DNA from: Filimonas effusa
GTDB taxonomy: Bacteria; Bacteroidota; Bacteroidia; Chitinophagales; Chitinophagaceae
Direction of reading: 5' to 3'
Length of the DNA: 64,000 bases
Assembly (NCBI RefSeq): GCF_004118675.1
Contig: NZ_SDHZ01000004.1
Coordinates: 248,001 to 312,000 of the forward strand
Shown: positions 25,405-33,954 of the stretch, piece by piece
How positions within the stretch are numbered: the first letter of the stretch is position 1
Layout of the letters: each line of letters starts with the position of its first letter
The notes under the pieces: generated by a model
Told to the model about the DNA's origin: nothing
What the model saw: the letters and a program-made list of their open reading frames with translations, nothing else
Databases searched by the model: none
Made by a program: the position numbers and the translations under genes

Positions 25405-26643
25405 ATGGCAAAAATACTGGTCGTGATAGGAGGGGGAGCAGCAGGCTTTTTCTGTGCGGTGAATGCAGCACGGCAGAACCCGCAGCTCCGGGTAGTGATC
25501 CTGGAAAAAACAGGTAAATTATTATCAAAGGTGAAAGTAAGCGGAGGCGGCAGATGTAATGTAACCCATTCCTGCTTCGATATTCCCGAACTGGTACAGC
25601 GTTATCCACGCGGCCAGCATTTCCTCAAAAAAGCTTTACACTGGTTTGGCCCCTCCGATACCATTTCATGGTTTGCCGAAAGAGGAGTAAAACTAAAAGC
25701 AGAGGCCGACGGCCGCATGTTCCCCATAACAGATAGCGCTCAAACAATTATTGATTGCCTGCTAAAAGAAGCAGATACCTATAAGGTTGAAATAAAACTA
25801 AACCATGAGGTCACGGGAATCACACAAAACGGAGATGCCTTCGAACTATCCCTCGGCGGCGACAAGCCCGCTGTAAAGGCTGATTTCTTATGTATTGCAT
25901 GTGGAGGTTACCCTAAAACAGCACAATTCAACTGGCTTTTGCAGTCAGGGCACCATATAGAACCACCGGTTCCGTCCCTTTTTACATTCAACATGCCCGG
26001 TAACCCCATTACCTCTCTGATGGGCGTAAGTGTACCTATGGCACAGGTAAAGGTAACAGGAACCAAAATGGTTCAGGAAGGCCCCCTGCTTATTACCCAT
26101 TGGGGAATGAGTGGTCCCGTTATATTACGTACCTCGGCATGGGGAGCACGCCTGCTGGCGGAGAAAGACTATCGCTTTAGCATACAGGTAAACTGGCTCT
26201 ATCCTGAATATGCTAATGAACAAAGCCTGAGAAACGCCTGGCCCGATCTGAGGAGCCGCCTCGCAGGTCAGGCATTGGGTAATAAAAATCCGTTTCAGTT
26301 GCCGGCACGCCTATGGGCCTACCTGTTACAACAGGCTGGCATCCAGGAGCAAACCCGCTGGGGCGACCTGGCAGCAAAATTGCAGAACAGGCTGATTCAA
26401 CTGCTCACAACGCAATCCTTTGATATACACGGAAAAACAACTTTTAAAGAGGAATTTGTTACCTGTGGCGGCATTCAGCTGTCCGAAATAGAAGCGAATA
26501 CAATGCAAAGCCGCCTGGTACCCAACCTGTTTTTTGCCGGCGAAATCATGGACGTCGATGGCGTCACCGGTGGCTTCAATTTCCAGCATGCCTGGTGCAG
26601 TGGTTGGGTAGCCGCTAAAGCCATTGCAGAAAAACAGGGCTGA
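25405..26643 (+). CDS. HI0933-family FAD-dependent flavoprotein (YhiN/BaiN-like)
   Basis: 412 residues. An N-terminal dinucleotide-binding fold 'VVIGGGAAGFFCAVNAA' is followed by 'LEKTGKLLSKVKVSGGGRCN', the family hallmark KxxSGGGRCN, and by 'GWGMSGPVILRTSAWGA'-like 'HWGMSGPVILRTSAW'. The C-terminal 'FAGEIMDVDGVTGGFNFQHA' closes the FAD site. Family members are NAD(P)/FAD oxidoreductases, one of which (BaiN) acts in bile-acid dehydroxylation; most have no known substrate. Its place after map, where infA is expected, looks like a rearrangement boundary. Its stop codon lies in the terminator shared with the convergent gene. Confidence 0.9.
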   Translation: MAKILVVIGGGAAGFFCAVNAARQNPQLRVVILEKTGKLLSKVKVSGGGRCNVTHSCFDIPELVQRYPRGQHFLKKALHWFGPSDTISWFAERGVKLKAEADGRMFPITDSAQTIIDCLLKEADTYKVEIKLNHEVTGITQNGDAFELSLGGDKPAVKADFLCIACGGYPKTAQFNWLLQSGHHIEPPVPSLFTFNMPGNPITSLMGVSVPMAQVKVTGTKMVQEGPLLITHWGMSGPVILRTSAWGARLLAEKDYRFSIQVNWLYPEYANEQSLRNAWPDLRSRLAGQALGNKNPFQLPARLWAYLLQQAGIQEQTRWGDLAAKLQNRLIQLLTTQSFDIHGKTTFKEEFVTCGGIQLSEIEANTMQSRLVPNLFFAGEIMDVDGVTGGFNFQHAWCSGWVAAKAIAEKQG

Positions 26644-26678
26644 CTATTAGTATCCGTTATGTGCTAATAATCAGCCCT
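26636..26678. terminator. Bidirectional terminator between convergent genes
   Basis: AGGGCTGACTATTAG (26636-26650) pairs with CTAATAATCAGCCCT (26664-26678) with one mismatch. It overlaps the flavoprotein stop codon and ends 5 bp before the 3' end of the opposing small gene. Confidence 0.7.
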
Positions 26679-26683
26679 CTATG

Positions 26684-26956
26684 CTAACTTTTAGCTTTGT
26701 TGGCTTTGTAACGTTTATCGGGTGTGCCATCTTTTTTCAACGGGCCGGCCGCCTTTTCCTTCGCAGCCTTATTTTCTTTATACCGCATATCCGGTGTTCC
26801 ATCCTTTTTAGTAGGACTGCTGGCCTTCGCCTTGGCCGCTGTACTATCGGTTTTTACTTTGGCAGTGGTTGCCTTCTTCTTGGCTGGAGCCGTTTGGGCA
26901 AAAATGCCGCCTTGCAGCAGAAAGCTGGCAAGGAAAATCAACAGGAATCTTTTCAT
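26684..26956 (-). CDS. Small secreted Lys/Ala-rich repeat protein (KKDGTPDxRYK)
   Basis: 90 residues. A clear signal peptide (1-21, 'MKRFLLIFLASFLLQGGIFA') precedes a Lys/Ala/Thr-rich segment and two copies of the motif 'KKDGTPDxRYKxNK' (about residues 50-63 and 74-87). The mature protein is strongly basic and presumably periplasmic. I know of similar small proteins in Bacteroidota but no function. The opposite-strand frame here is longer (148 codons) but hydrophobic and without domain, and is taken as a shadow. Confidence 0.75.
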   Translation of the reverse strand: MKRFLLIFLASFLLQGGIFAQTAPAKKKATTAKVKTDSTAAKAKASSPTKKDGTPDMRYKENKAAKEKAAGPLKKDGTPDKRYKANKAKS

Positions 26957-27069
26957 AAAGGAGCATTTATTTTAGAAAGAAAAATTACCAATAAAAAACC
27001 TCGGAAAATAGAGCGGCCGATGAAAATTGCCTTAAATATCACGATACGCCTGATTCCGGGAAAAATGGT

Positions 27070-27077
27070 TACCTTTG
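27070..27077 (+). promoter_or_regulatory. -7 box (TACCTTTG) of rpsA
   Basis: TACCTTTG, 35 bp upstream of the rpsA ATG; no matching -33 TTG at standard spacing. The predicted transcript would have a leader of about 28 nt consisting almost entirely of the hairpin at 27082-27103. Confidence 0.55.
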
Positions 27078-27081
27078 CCTC

Positions 27082-27103
27082 CCCGAAATCAAATCCCTTC
27101 GGG
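27082..27103 (+). promoter_or_regulatory. 5'-UTR hairpin of rpsA
   Basis: CCCGAA (27082-27087) and TTCGGG (27098-27103) form a 6-bp stem ending 8 nt before the start codon. In a phylum without Shine-Dalgarno pairing such a hairpin could control initiation; S1 autoregulation is known in other bacteria. Confidence 0.4.
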
Positions 27104-27111
27104 AATATTGT

Positions 27112-29010
27112 ATGTTTCAGAATTTAATTGTTAAACATTTAAACGCAGATGCACAGGAGGGTGAAGCTTCAGCTGAACAGCCTACTGCGACAACAAACGC
27201 ACCTGTTGCTGAGCCCGTTGCTCCTGCAACTGCTCACGACGACTTCGATTGGAGTATCGACAAACGTAATGTTGCGCATTACTCTGCAGAAGAAAAAAAC
27301 AAATACGACAAAGTGTATGAAAACACTTTCGTTGCTATTGAAGATGGCGAGATCGTAAACGGCGCTATCGTTGCTTTAACTAAAACTGATGCTGTTATCA
27401 ACATCGGATTTAAAAGCGATGGTCTGATCTCTCTCAACGAATTCCGTGACCTCCAGAATGTTGCCGTAGGTGACACTGTTGAAGTGATGGTAGTTGAAAA
27501 AGAAGACAGGCAAGGTCACTTACACCTCAGCCGCAAACAAGCTCGTATCCACCGCGCATGGGAAAGAATTGTGGAAGTGCACAAAACTGGCGAAGTGGTT
27601 ACTGGTACTGTTACCAGCAAAACTAAAGGCGGTCTTATCGTTGACGTATTTGGTATGGAAACATTCTTGCCAGGTTCTCAGATCGACGTTAAACCCGTTA
27701 CCGATTACGATCAGTTTGTTAACAAAACCATGGAATTCAAAGTGGTTAAAGTTAACGAAGCAATCAAAAACGCGGTCGTTTCTCACAAAGCACTTATCGA
27801 AAGCGATATCGAAGCACAACGTGCCGAAATCATCAGCAAACTCGAAAAAGGCCAGGTGCTGGAAGGTACCGTTAAGAACATCACTGACTTCGGTGCGTTC
27901 ATGGATCTCGGCGGTCTCGACGGTCTGCTGTACATCACCGACATCAGCTGGGGACGTATCTCTCACCCGGGTGAGGTGCTGAAACTCGACCAGAAACTGA
28001 ACGTGGTGGTGCTCGATTTCGACGACGACAAACGCAGAATCAGCCTCGGTCTCAAACAATTAACGCCTCACCCATGGGACGTGCTGCCTGAGTGGATCCA
28101 CGAAGGCGCTACCGTGAAAGGTAAAGTAGTTAATATCGAAGACTACGGTGCATTCCTCGAAATTCAACCTGGTGTTGAAGGTCTCGTTCACGTAAGCGAA
28201 ATTACCTGGGCTAACACGCCAATCAATGCGAAAGAGTTCTTCAAACTGAACAATGAGCATGAAGCGAAAGTGGTTACCCTTGATAAAGAAGCACGCAAAA
28301 TGAGCCTTTCTATCAAACAACTCACTGAAGATCCTTGGAGCACTATCGAAACTAGGTTCCCTGAAGGAAGCAAACACCAGGGCCTCGTTAAAAACATCAC
28401 TCCTTACGGCGTGTTTGTTGAACTCGAAGCTGGTATCGGTGGTATGATCCACATCAGCGACCTGAGCTGGCTCAAACGTTTCAACCATCCTTCCGAGTAC
28501 ACGAAAGTGGGCGAACATATCGACGTTATCATCCTGAGCATCGATAAAGAAAACCGCAAACTGCAACTGGGACACAAACAACTGGAAGAAGATCCTTGGA
28601 ATGCCCTGGAAGACACTTTCGCAGTAGGTTCTATCCACGAAGGTACTGTTACCCGTAAAGATGAGAAAGGTGCTATCGTTCAACTGCCTTACGGTCTCGA
28701 AGGTTTCGCGCCTAACCGTCACCTGGCAAAAGAAGACGGTAAAACCGTTAACGCCGACGAAACTGCTCAATTCGTAGTGATCGAATTCGACCGCAACGAA
28801 AAACGCATCGTAGTAAGCCACGCGCGCATCTGGGAACAAGTAGCCGCTGATGAAAAAGAAGCTGCTAAGAAAGAAGCAAGAGCAGAAGCCGATAAAACCA
28901 AGAAAGCCGTTAAAACCCTTCAGGGTAAAGTAGAAAAAGCTACTTTAGGTGATCTCGGTGCACTCGCTCAGATCAAAGAAAAACTGAAGAAAGAAGAAGA
29001 TAACGGATAA
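27112..29010 (+). CDS. rpsA: 30S ribosomal protein S1
   Basis: 632 residues with six S1 (OB-fold) repeats; consecutive cores start at 'GEIVNGAIVALTKTDAVINI', 'GEVVTGTVTSKTKGGLIVDV', 'GQVLEGTVKNITDFGAFMDL', 'GATVKGKVVNIEDYGAFLEI', 'GSKHQGLVKNITPYGVFVEL' and 'GSIHEGTVTRKDEKGAIVQL'. An acidic, low-complexity N-terminal ~60 residues and a Lys/Glu/Ala-rich C-terminal tail flank them. S1 brings mRNA to the 30S, which is especially relevant where Shine-Dalgarno sequences are lacking. It has its own promoter and terminator. Confidence 0.97.
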   Translation: MFQNLIVKHLNADAQEGEASAEQPTATTNAPVAEPVAPATAHDDFDWSIDKRNVAHYSAEEKNKYDKVYENTFVAIEDGEIVNGAIVALTKTDAVINIGFKSDGLISLNEFRDLQNVAVGDTVEVMVVEKEDRQGHLHLSRKQARIHRAWERIVEVHKTGEVVTGTVTSKTKGGLIVDVFGMETFLPGSQIDVKPVTDYDQFVNKTMEFKVVKVNEAIKNAVVSHKALIESDIEAQRAEIISKLEKGQVLEGTVKNITDFGAFMDLGGLDGLLYITDISWGRISHPGEVLKLDQKLNVVVLDFDDDKRRISLGLKQLTPHPWDVLPEWIHEGATVKGKVVNIEDYGAFLEIQPGVEGLVHVSEITWANTPINAKEFFKLNNEHEAKVVTLDKEARKMSLSIKQLTEDPWSTIETRFPEGSKHQGLVKNITPYGVFVELEAGIGGMIHISDLSWLKRFNHPSEYTKVGEHIDVIILSIDKENRKLQLGHKQLEEDPWNALEDTFAVGSIHEGTVTRKDEKGAIVQLPYGLEGFAPNRHLAKEDGKTVNADETAQFVVIEFDRNEKRIVVSHARIWEQVAADEKEAAKKEARAEADKTKKAVKTLQGKVEKATLGDLGALAQIKEKLKKEEDNG

Positions 29011-29039
29011 TCCTTATCACACTTTCTTTAATTGATATA

Positions 29040-29070
29040 GCCTCCCGGTGAACGCCGGGAGGCTTTTTTT
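29040..29070 (+). terminator. Terminator after rpsA
   Basis: GCCTCCCGG (29040-29048) and CCGGGAGGC (29055-29063) form a perfect 9-bp stem with a 6-nt loop, followed by seven T. Confidence 0.95.
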
Positions 29071-29096
29071 GTCTATGTTAGCATAAATACCCGACT

Positions 29097-30413
29097 ATGC
29101 CGTTACCCCAGGTGAACATTATATGGTTCAGAAGAGACCTGCGTCTGACCGACAATGCCGCATTGTACCATGCCCTGAAAGCAGAACTGCCCGTGGTGCC
29201 GGTCTTCATTTTTGATACCAATATCCTCAACGACCTGCAGGATAAACAAGATAAACGGGTAACATTCATTTACCACGCCCTGCAGCACATGCAGGAACAA
29301 CTTGAAAAGCTGAACAGCAGCCTGGAAGTCTATCACGGCACCCCGGAAGAAGTTTACCGCAAGCTGTTGAAGAAATACCAGGTAGAAGCGGTATATACCA
29401 ACAGGGATTACGAACAATACGCCATTGATAGGGATGTGATGATAGCAGAACTGCTTACTCAAAATGGCGCAGCCTTCCGCTCCTATAAAGACCAGGTGAT
29501 CTTTGAATACAAAGAAGTGGAAAAAGACGATGGCCTTCCCTATACTGTCTTTACACCCTACAGCCGCAAATGGAAATCGACGCTCAACGATTTTTACCTG
29601 TCTTCTTACCCTGCCAGAAAATATTATAGGTCATTCTACCAGCAGAAGCCGGTAACTTTCCCTTCACTGGAAAAAATGGGATTTAAAGAAGCAGGACTTG
29701 ACTTCCCCGGCAACGCCATGGATGGTCACTTGATAGAACAGTACGACCGTACCCGCGACTATCCCGGCATTAATGGAACCAGCAGACTGGGTATTCATCT
29801 GCGCTTCGGTACAATCAGCATCCGCACACTGGCCCGCAAGGCCAATCACAAGAACGAAACCTTCCTCAACGAACTCATATGGCGCGATTTCTACCACATG
29901 ATCCTTTCCCGTTTTGCCCATGTAAGAGCAGGAAATTCGTTCCGCGAGGAATATGACAATATCCGCTGGCGTAATAATGATAAAGAATTTGAACGCTGGT
30001 GTAAGGGCCAAACAGGCTATCCTATCGTCGACGCAGGCATGAGAGAGCTGAATACCACCGGCTTCATGCACAACCGCGTACGCATGATCACCGCCTCTTT
30101 TCTTACCAAACACCTGCTCATCGACTGGCGTTGGGGCGAAGCCTATTTCGCCGAAAAGCTCCTGGATTATGATTATGCCGCCAACAACGGCGGATGGCAA
30201 TGGGCAGCAGGATCAGGCTGTGATGCCGCGCCTTATTTCCGCGTCTTTAATCCCACCCTGCAAACCCAGCGTTTCGATAAAGATTTGACTTATATCCGTA
30301 AATGGGTCCCTGAATTCGATACCCTCAATTATCCCGCTCCCATGGTAGTACATGAAGAAGCCAGGAAGCGGGCACTGGAAACCTACGCAAAAGCAGTAAA
30401 AAAGCAGGACTGA
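29097..30413 (+). CDS. Class I deoxyribodipyrimidine photolyase/cryptochrome family protein
   Basis: 438 residues. The N-terminal antenna-binding Rossmann domain starts 'NIIWFRRDLRLTDNAALYHA'. The FAD-binding helical domain contains 'GTSRLGIHLRFGTIS', 'WRDFYHMIL', 'GYPIVDAGMRELNTTGFMHN', and the characteristic 'GGWQWAAGSGCDAAPYFRVF' and 'NRVRMITASFLTKHLLIDWR'. This is the class I CPD-photolyase pattern; it repairs UV dimers with light. No partner genes (for example carotenoid or SDR genes often linked to photolyases) adjoin it. A cryptochrome-like role cannot be excluded. Confidence 0.93.
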   Translation: MPLPQVNIIWFRRDLRLTDNAALYHALKAELPVVPVFIFDTNILNDLQDKQDKRVTFIYHALQHMQEQLEKLNSSLEVYHGTPEEVYRKLLKKYQVEAVYTNRDYEQYAIDRDVMIAELLTQNGAAFRSYKDQVIFEYKEVEKDDGLPYTVFTPYSRKWKSTLNDFYLSSYPARKYYRSFYQQKPVTFPSLEKMGFKEAGLDFPGNAMDGHLIEQYDRTRDYPGINGTSRLGIHLRFGTISIRTLARKANHKNETFLNELIWRDFYHMILSRFAHVRAGNSFREEYDNIRWRNNDKEFERWCKGQTGYPIVDAGMRELNTTGFMHNRVRMITASFLTKHLLIDWRWGEAYFAEKLLDYDYAANNGGWQWAAGSGCDAAPYFRVFNPTLQTQRFDKDLTYIRKWVPEFDTLNYPAPMVVHEEARKRALETYAKAVKKQD

Positions 30414-30531
30414 CAAAATAGTTGTTGGGCTTCCAACTGAAAACGTTGTCTTTTAGAAATAAGCGGTTTTTCCTTGTTTGCAGGTTTGGGCTGCAAAAAA
30501 ACGCATTAATATGCATCTTGTCCCTGATTTC

Positions 30532-30582
30532 TCAAAGCTTCTTCAAAGCATCCTTAAAGCATCTCTAAAGCTTCCTTAGAGC
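30532..30582. repeat. Short tandem repeat, 11-12 bp units
   Basis: Four degenerate units of the form (C/T)AAAGC(A/T)TC(C/T)TT follow one another in the 251-bp gap between convergent phrB-like and mqnD genes. The rest of the gap shows a GTTGTTGGGC.../TTTTTCC stretch and no gene or clear terminator. Confidence 0.6.
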
Positions 30583-30664
30583 TATATGCAATAAAACCAG
30601 CAAAAACATGCAATTATGCTTCCTGACCTTTCTTTTCTGATGAACATCGATCCGTCGAAAGGCC

Positions 30665-31504
30665 TTAACCGCCGTCATGCAGCTTCCGGTAAACCTCGAG
30701 CAGGGTATTAACCGCCTTTTTCCCTTCTTCGCCAAGCGAAAGAGAGTAATTATTGACATAAAGATCTATATGTTGCCGCATCACGGCATCGCTCATCTCC
30801 TGGGCATTGGCACGAACATATTCCGATAATTGAAGATGCTGATGCCGGAAGCTGTATGCCAGGCTTTCCCGGATCAGCCGGTCTATCTGGCTTACCAGCG
30901 AAGCATCCAGGATATCTTTGGCTATAATGCCGCCCAGGGGAATGGGAGCGTGTGTAGTGGCTTCCCAGTATTCGCCAAGGTCAGCAACCTTATGCAAACC
31001 CTTTGTATGATAGGTGAACCTGTTTTCATGAATGATAACGCCGCCATCAACCTCACCGTTTAATACAGCGTCCTCTATTTCGTGAAACACCTTGAACGCC
31101 TTTCTCGTCGCATCGGGAAAAGCCAGTGAGAAAAGCATATGCGCTGTAGTATTCTTACCGGGAATGGCAATAACAGGCTCCTTACCATCTGAAGCCAATT
31201 GCTGAAAACGTTCCTGCAAGGTGGCGCCGCTAACAGGCTGTTTGCTGATCAGCAACGGCCCAACACCCTTACCCAGGGCGCCGCCGGCGTCAAGCAAAGT
31301 ATATTTATCCATTACCAGCGGTAATACACCATAGCTGATCTTCGACACATCAAGCTTGCCTTCCATTGCCCATTCATTCAAAGTCTGTACGTCTGCCAGA
31401 ACTGTTTCAAATTCAAGTCCGCCCGTATCGATCTTGCCATTTACCAGGGCATCGAAAATAAACGTATCGTTCGGGCAGGGGCTAAATCCAAGTGTCAGTT
31501 TCAT
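30665..31504 (-). CDS. mqnD: 1,4-dihydroxy-6-naphthoate synthase
   Basis: 279 residues, a periplasmic-binding-protein-like fold used as an enzyme. The start 'MKLTLGFSPCPNDTFIFDAL' and 'KISYGVLPLVMDKYTLLDAG', 'GPLLISKQP', 'AIPGKNTTAHMLFSLAFPD' and 'GVIIHENRFTY' are diagnostic. It converts cyclic dehypoxanthine futalosine to 1,4-dihydroxy-6-naphthoate in the futalosine route to menaquinone. mqnB lies 95 bp upstream on the same strand. mqnA, mqnC and mqnE are not in the window. Confidence 0.95.
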   Translation of the reverse strand: MKLTLGFSPCPNDTFIFDALVNGKIDTGGLEFETVLADVQTLNEWAMEGKLDVSKISYGVLPLVMDKYTLLDAGGALGKGVGPLLISKQPVSGATLQERFQQLASDGKEPVIAIPGKNTTAHMLFSLAFPDATRKAFKVFHEIEDAVLNGEVDGGVIIHENRFTYHTKGLHKVADLGEYWEATTHAPIPLGGIIAKDILDASLVSQIDRLIRESLAYSFRHQHLQLSEYVRANAQEMSDAVMRQHIDLYVNNYSLSLGEEGKKAVNTLLEVYRKLHDGG

Positions 31505-31598
31505 ATCCGGATATTTTGCTGTTCTTTAATTATTAATTGTTTACCCGTCCATCCATCCCTGCTTAAATAGCTGCCATCCATCACCCTGCCATCTGTTA

Positions 31599-32360
31599 TT
31601 AGCTGTCCTCCCTTTCTTCATCCATCCGCTTAATCAGCTCCAGCAGCGTTTCATTCAAAATAGCAATAGCAGGCCCGATGCTCCATTGCTTTTTATCTCT
31701 TACACCCACGTAATTGCTTACAGCGCGAAGCTGCAGAAATGGAGTATGGGTCTCCCGGCAGATGTAATGTAATACAGCGCCTTCCATACTTTCCAGTACC
31801 GGCTTGTATTTTTCTGTAAGCCTTGCTATCTGCCCGGGGTCGGTACTTATGGCATTCACAGTAACGCCGTCAACAATGGGTAACTGAAGCAGGTTATACG
31901 CCGGCAACCAGGGATTGGGAAGGGCTTTATTCTGAAATGGAGCGTTATCTGCTCCTTCCAGTTTCAGGTCAAACAGGTCGCGCCACACATTGTTTTCCAA
32001 TACGCCCGTATCCCCAAGGTATTCATTGTCTACAACGAATACTTTGGAAAGAGGACATTGCGTATCAAAAGTACCGGCAATACCTGCCTGTATAATCAGG
32101 TCAGGTCGCTGCCCCCAGATCAGCTTTGATAAAGAAAACGCTGTCGCCAGCATCCCTACCCCCGACTGGTGAAACGATATCCGTAAAGGTGTTCGTAAAC
32201 CAAACGGCCCCGGAGCGCGCAGCATAAATGTCTCGGCCGGTAAACCAGCCAGGGAAATCCCCTCTGTCTCAGATGCTGCTGCCGGTAAGCCGGATTGTTG
32301 CAATGCCTGCAACGCAGGCGCCCATTCTGCCGCGGTGGCTGCTGTAACTACAACGTGCAT
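31599..32360 (-). CDS. mqnB: Futalosine hydrolase
   Basis: 253 residues, PNP/MTAN-type nucleosidase fold: 'LIIQAGIAGTFD' nucleoside site, 'VFVVDNEYLGDTGV', and 'VLESMEGAVLHYICRE' containing the ribose-binding ESMEG motif. It removes hypoxanthine from futalosine. The adjacent mqnD supports the call. Its start is divergent from the pterin genes, with 70 bp between. Confidence 0.93.
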   Translation of the reverse strand: MHVVVTAATAAEWAPALQALQQSGLPAAASETEGISLAGLPAETFMLRAPGPFGLRTPLRISFHQSGVGMLATAFSLSKLIWGQRPDLIIQAGIAGTFDTQCPLSKVFVVDNEYLGDTGVLENNVWRDLFDLKLEGADNAPFQNKALPNPWLPAYNLLQLPIVDGVTVNAISTDPGQIARLTEKYKPVLESMEGAVLHYICRETHTPFLQLRAVSNYVGVRDKKQWSIGPAIAILNETLLELIKRMDEEREDS

Positions 32361-32403
32361 AAGGGCAAAGGTCGTGGAAAATGGCTAAAAAGCCAGAATC
32401 CGT

Positions 32404-32411
32404 TAACTTTG
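32404..32411 (+). promoter_or_regulatory. -7 box (TAACTTTG) of the pterin operon
   Basis: TAACTTTG fits TAnnTTTG, 19 bp upstream of the first 6-PTPS start codon, implying a very short leader. No -33 TTG at standard spacing. Confidence 0.5.
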
Positions 32412-32430
32412 CACAAATTTTTGGAGCGGA

Positions 32431-32841
32431 ATGGTTTATCTTACCCGGTTAGAGCATTTTAATGCTGCCCACAAGTTGTTTAATCCCAACTGGAGCAGGG
32501 AGCAGAACGATGCAGTATTTGGAGTGTGCGCCAACGAAAACTGGCATGGACATAATTTTGATCTCTATATCACTATAAAAGGAGAAGTAGACCCCGAAAC
32601 GGGATTCCTCATGGATGTGAAGAAGCTGAGTAAGCTCGTACAGGAGAAGGTGATCCGGAAACTGGATCACAAAAATCTTAACCTGGATGTCGATTTCCTG
32701 AAGGATAAAATGTGCAGCACAGAAAACCTGGCCATAGGAATATGGGAACAGCTCGAGCCGCATTTGCCGGCGCAGGTAAAGCTGCATTGCATCAAACTGT
32801 ACGAAACGAGAAGGATTTATGTAGAGTACTTTGGAACCTAA
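32431..32841 (+). CDS. 6-pyruvoyl-tetrahydropterin synthase/QueD family protein, copy 1
   Basis: 136 residues. Zinc ligands H14 ('EHFNAAH'), H39 and H41 ('WHGHNF'), catalytic C33 ('FGVCANEN'), the D-H pair in 'KLDHKNLN' and the substrate Glu in 'YETRRIYVEYF' are all present. It uses 7,8-dihydroneopterin triphosphate from FolE, giving 6-pyruvoyl-tetrahydropterin or, as QueD, 6-carboxy-tetrahydropterin for queuosine. A second paralogue begins 15 bp downstream and folE follows. Which branch each copy serves cannot be decided here. It has ANEN where copy 2 has the more usual NNPN. Confidence 0.9.
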   Translation: MVYLTRLEHFNAAHKLFNPNWSREQNDAVFGVCANENWHGHNFDLYITIKGEVDPETGFLMDVKKLSKLVQEKVIRKLDHKNLNLDVDFLKDKMCSTENLAIGIWEQLEPHLPAQVKLHCIKLYETRRIYVEYFGT

Positions 32842-32856
32842 TTCAAGCTATTACTG

Positions 32857-33273
32857 ATGGAAAACAACAAGGTGGCAGTATTCAGAACAGAGCATTTTAA
32901 TGCGGCCCATCGGTTACATGTGCCTGACTGGAGTAAAGCCATGAATGAGTCGGTATTCGGGAAATGTAATAACCCCAATTACCATGGACACAATTACGAG
33001 TTAACGGTAAAAGTAACAGGTGTGCCTGATGAACGTACCGGCTATGTAATTGATCTGAAAATATTGAGCGATATCATTCAGAAACAGGTGCTCGACAAGT
33101 TCGATCATAAAAACCTGAACCTTGATACCGAAGAGTTCCGGCAGTTGAATCCTACAGCCGAGAACATCGCTATTGTAATTTATTACCTGCTGCGTCCGCA
33201 TATCGATGAGCGGCTCTTGCTGCAGGTGCGCTTATATGAAACACCGAGGAATTTTGTGGAATACCCGGTATAA
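32857..33273 (+). CDS. 6-pyruvoyl-tetrahydropterin synthase/QueD family protein, copy 2
   Basis: 138 residues, roughly half identical to copy 1 by eye. H18, C37 ('[13 protein letters not shown]'), H43, H45, '[10 protein letters not shown]' and '[11 protein letters not shown]' keep the complete active site. [10 protein letters not shown] is close to eukaryotic-type PTPS. It is translated 19 bp upstream of folE. Two intact active sites argue against one copy being a dead duplicate and suggest division of labour, such as tetrahydropterin cofactor versus queuosine. Confidence 0.9.
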   Translation: MENNKVAVFRTEHFNAAHRLHVPDWSKAMNESVFGKCNNPNYHGHNYELTVKVTGVPDERTGYVIDLKILSDIIQKQVLDKFDHKNLNLDTEEFRQLNPTAENIAIVIYYLLRPHIDERLLLQVRLYETPRNFVEYPV

Positions 33274-33292
33274 CACAAGTAAAAACAGCGTT

Positions 33293-33892
33293 ATGGCATA
33301 CAGGAAGATTGATCAATATGATGAGGAGATTACTTCAGGATTAATGGCGCATTACAGGTCAGCATTACAATTGTTGGGCGAAGATGCAGAGCGCGAAGGA
33401 TTGCAGAAAACCCCTGAGCGTATGGCTAAAGCCATGCAGTATTTAACGCAGGGCTACGAAATGGATGCAAAAGAGATCCTGTTATCGGCAAAGTTCAAGG
33501 AAGACGTGAGTGAAATGGTGATCGTAAAGGATATTGAATTGTATTCAATGTGCGAGCACCATATGTTACCCTTTTTCGGGAAAGCACATATTGCCTATAT
33601 CCCCAATGGTTATATCACTGGGCTGAGCAAGCTCGGCCGCGTAGTAGATGTTTTTGCACGCCGCTTACAGGTGCAGGAACGCCTCACCACTCAAATACTG
33701 GAAGCCATCAAAGAGGCGTTGAACCCATTGGGTGTGGCAGTAGTGATAGAAGCAAAACATTTGTGCATGATGATGCGTGGCGTACAAAAACAAAACTCAA
33801 CAACCACAACATCGGCATTCGATGGAGAGTTCCTGCACAATCACATTACAAGGAATGAATTCCTGAAGCTGATTGCTTCAGATTTAAGTTAG
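33293..33892 (+). CDS. folE: GTP cyclohydrolase I (FolE1, zinc type)
   Basis: 199 residues from '[13 protein letters not shown]'; a longer frame starting at 33206 overlaps the previous gene and has no family similarity. Zinc ligands C87 and H90 ('[14 protein letters not shown]') and C158 ('[11 protein letters not shown]') are present, as is '[20 protein letters not shown]'. It makes dihydroneopterin triphosphate, the first step to folate, tetrahydropterin and queuosine, and feeds the two PTPS-family enzymes in the same operon. Confidence 0.96.
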   Translation: MAYRKIDQYDEEITSGLMAHYRSALQLLGEDAEREGLQKTPERMAKAMQYLTQGYEMDAKEILLSAKFKEDVSEMVIVKDIELYSMCEHHMLPFFGKAHIAYIPNGYITGLSKLGRVVDVFARRLQVQERLTTQILEAIKEALNPLGVAVVIEAKHLCMMMRGVQKQNSTTTTSAFDGEFLHNHITRNEFLKLIASDLS

Positions 33893-33954
33893 TAATATAT
33901 CAAACCCCTTATTTATATGCGTAGGTAACAGTAGCACGAAAGCATTGTTATCAC

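Noticed and set aside
26681-27127. 148-codon plus-strand frame opposite the small secreted protein
   Set aside because: It overlaps the rpsA promoter and start, reads as hydrophobic complement of the Lys-rich gene, and has no domain or signal logic.
28060-28839. 259-codon minus-strand frame inside rpsA
   Set aside because: Shadow of the S1 repeats; composition (Phe/His/Val rich) reflects reverse complement of rpsA codons.
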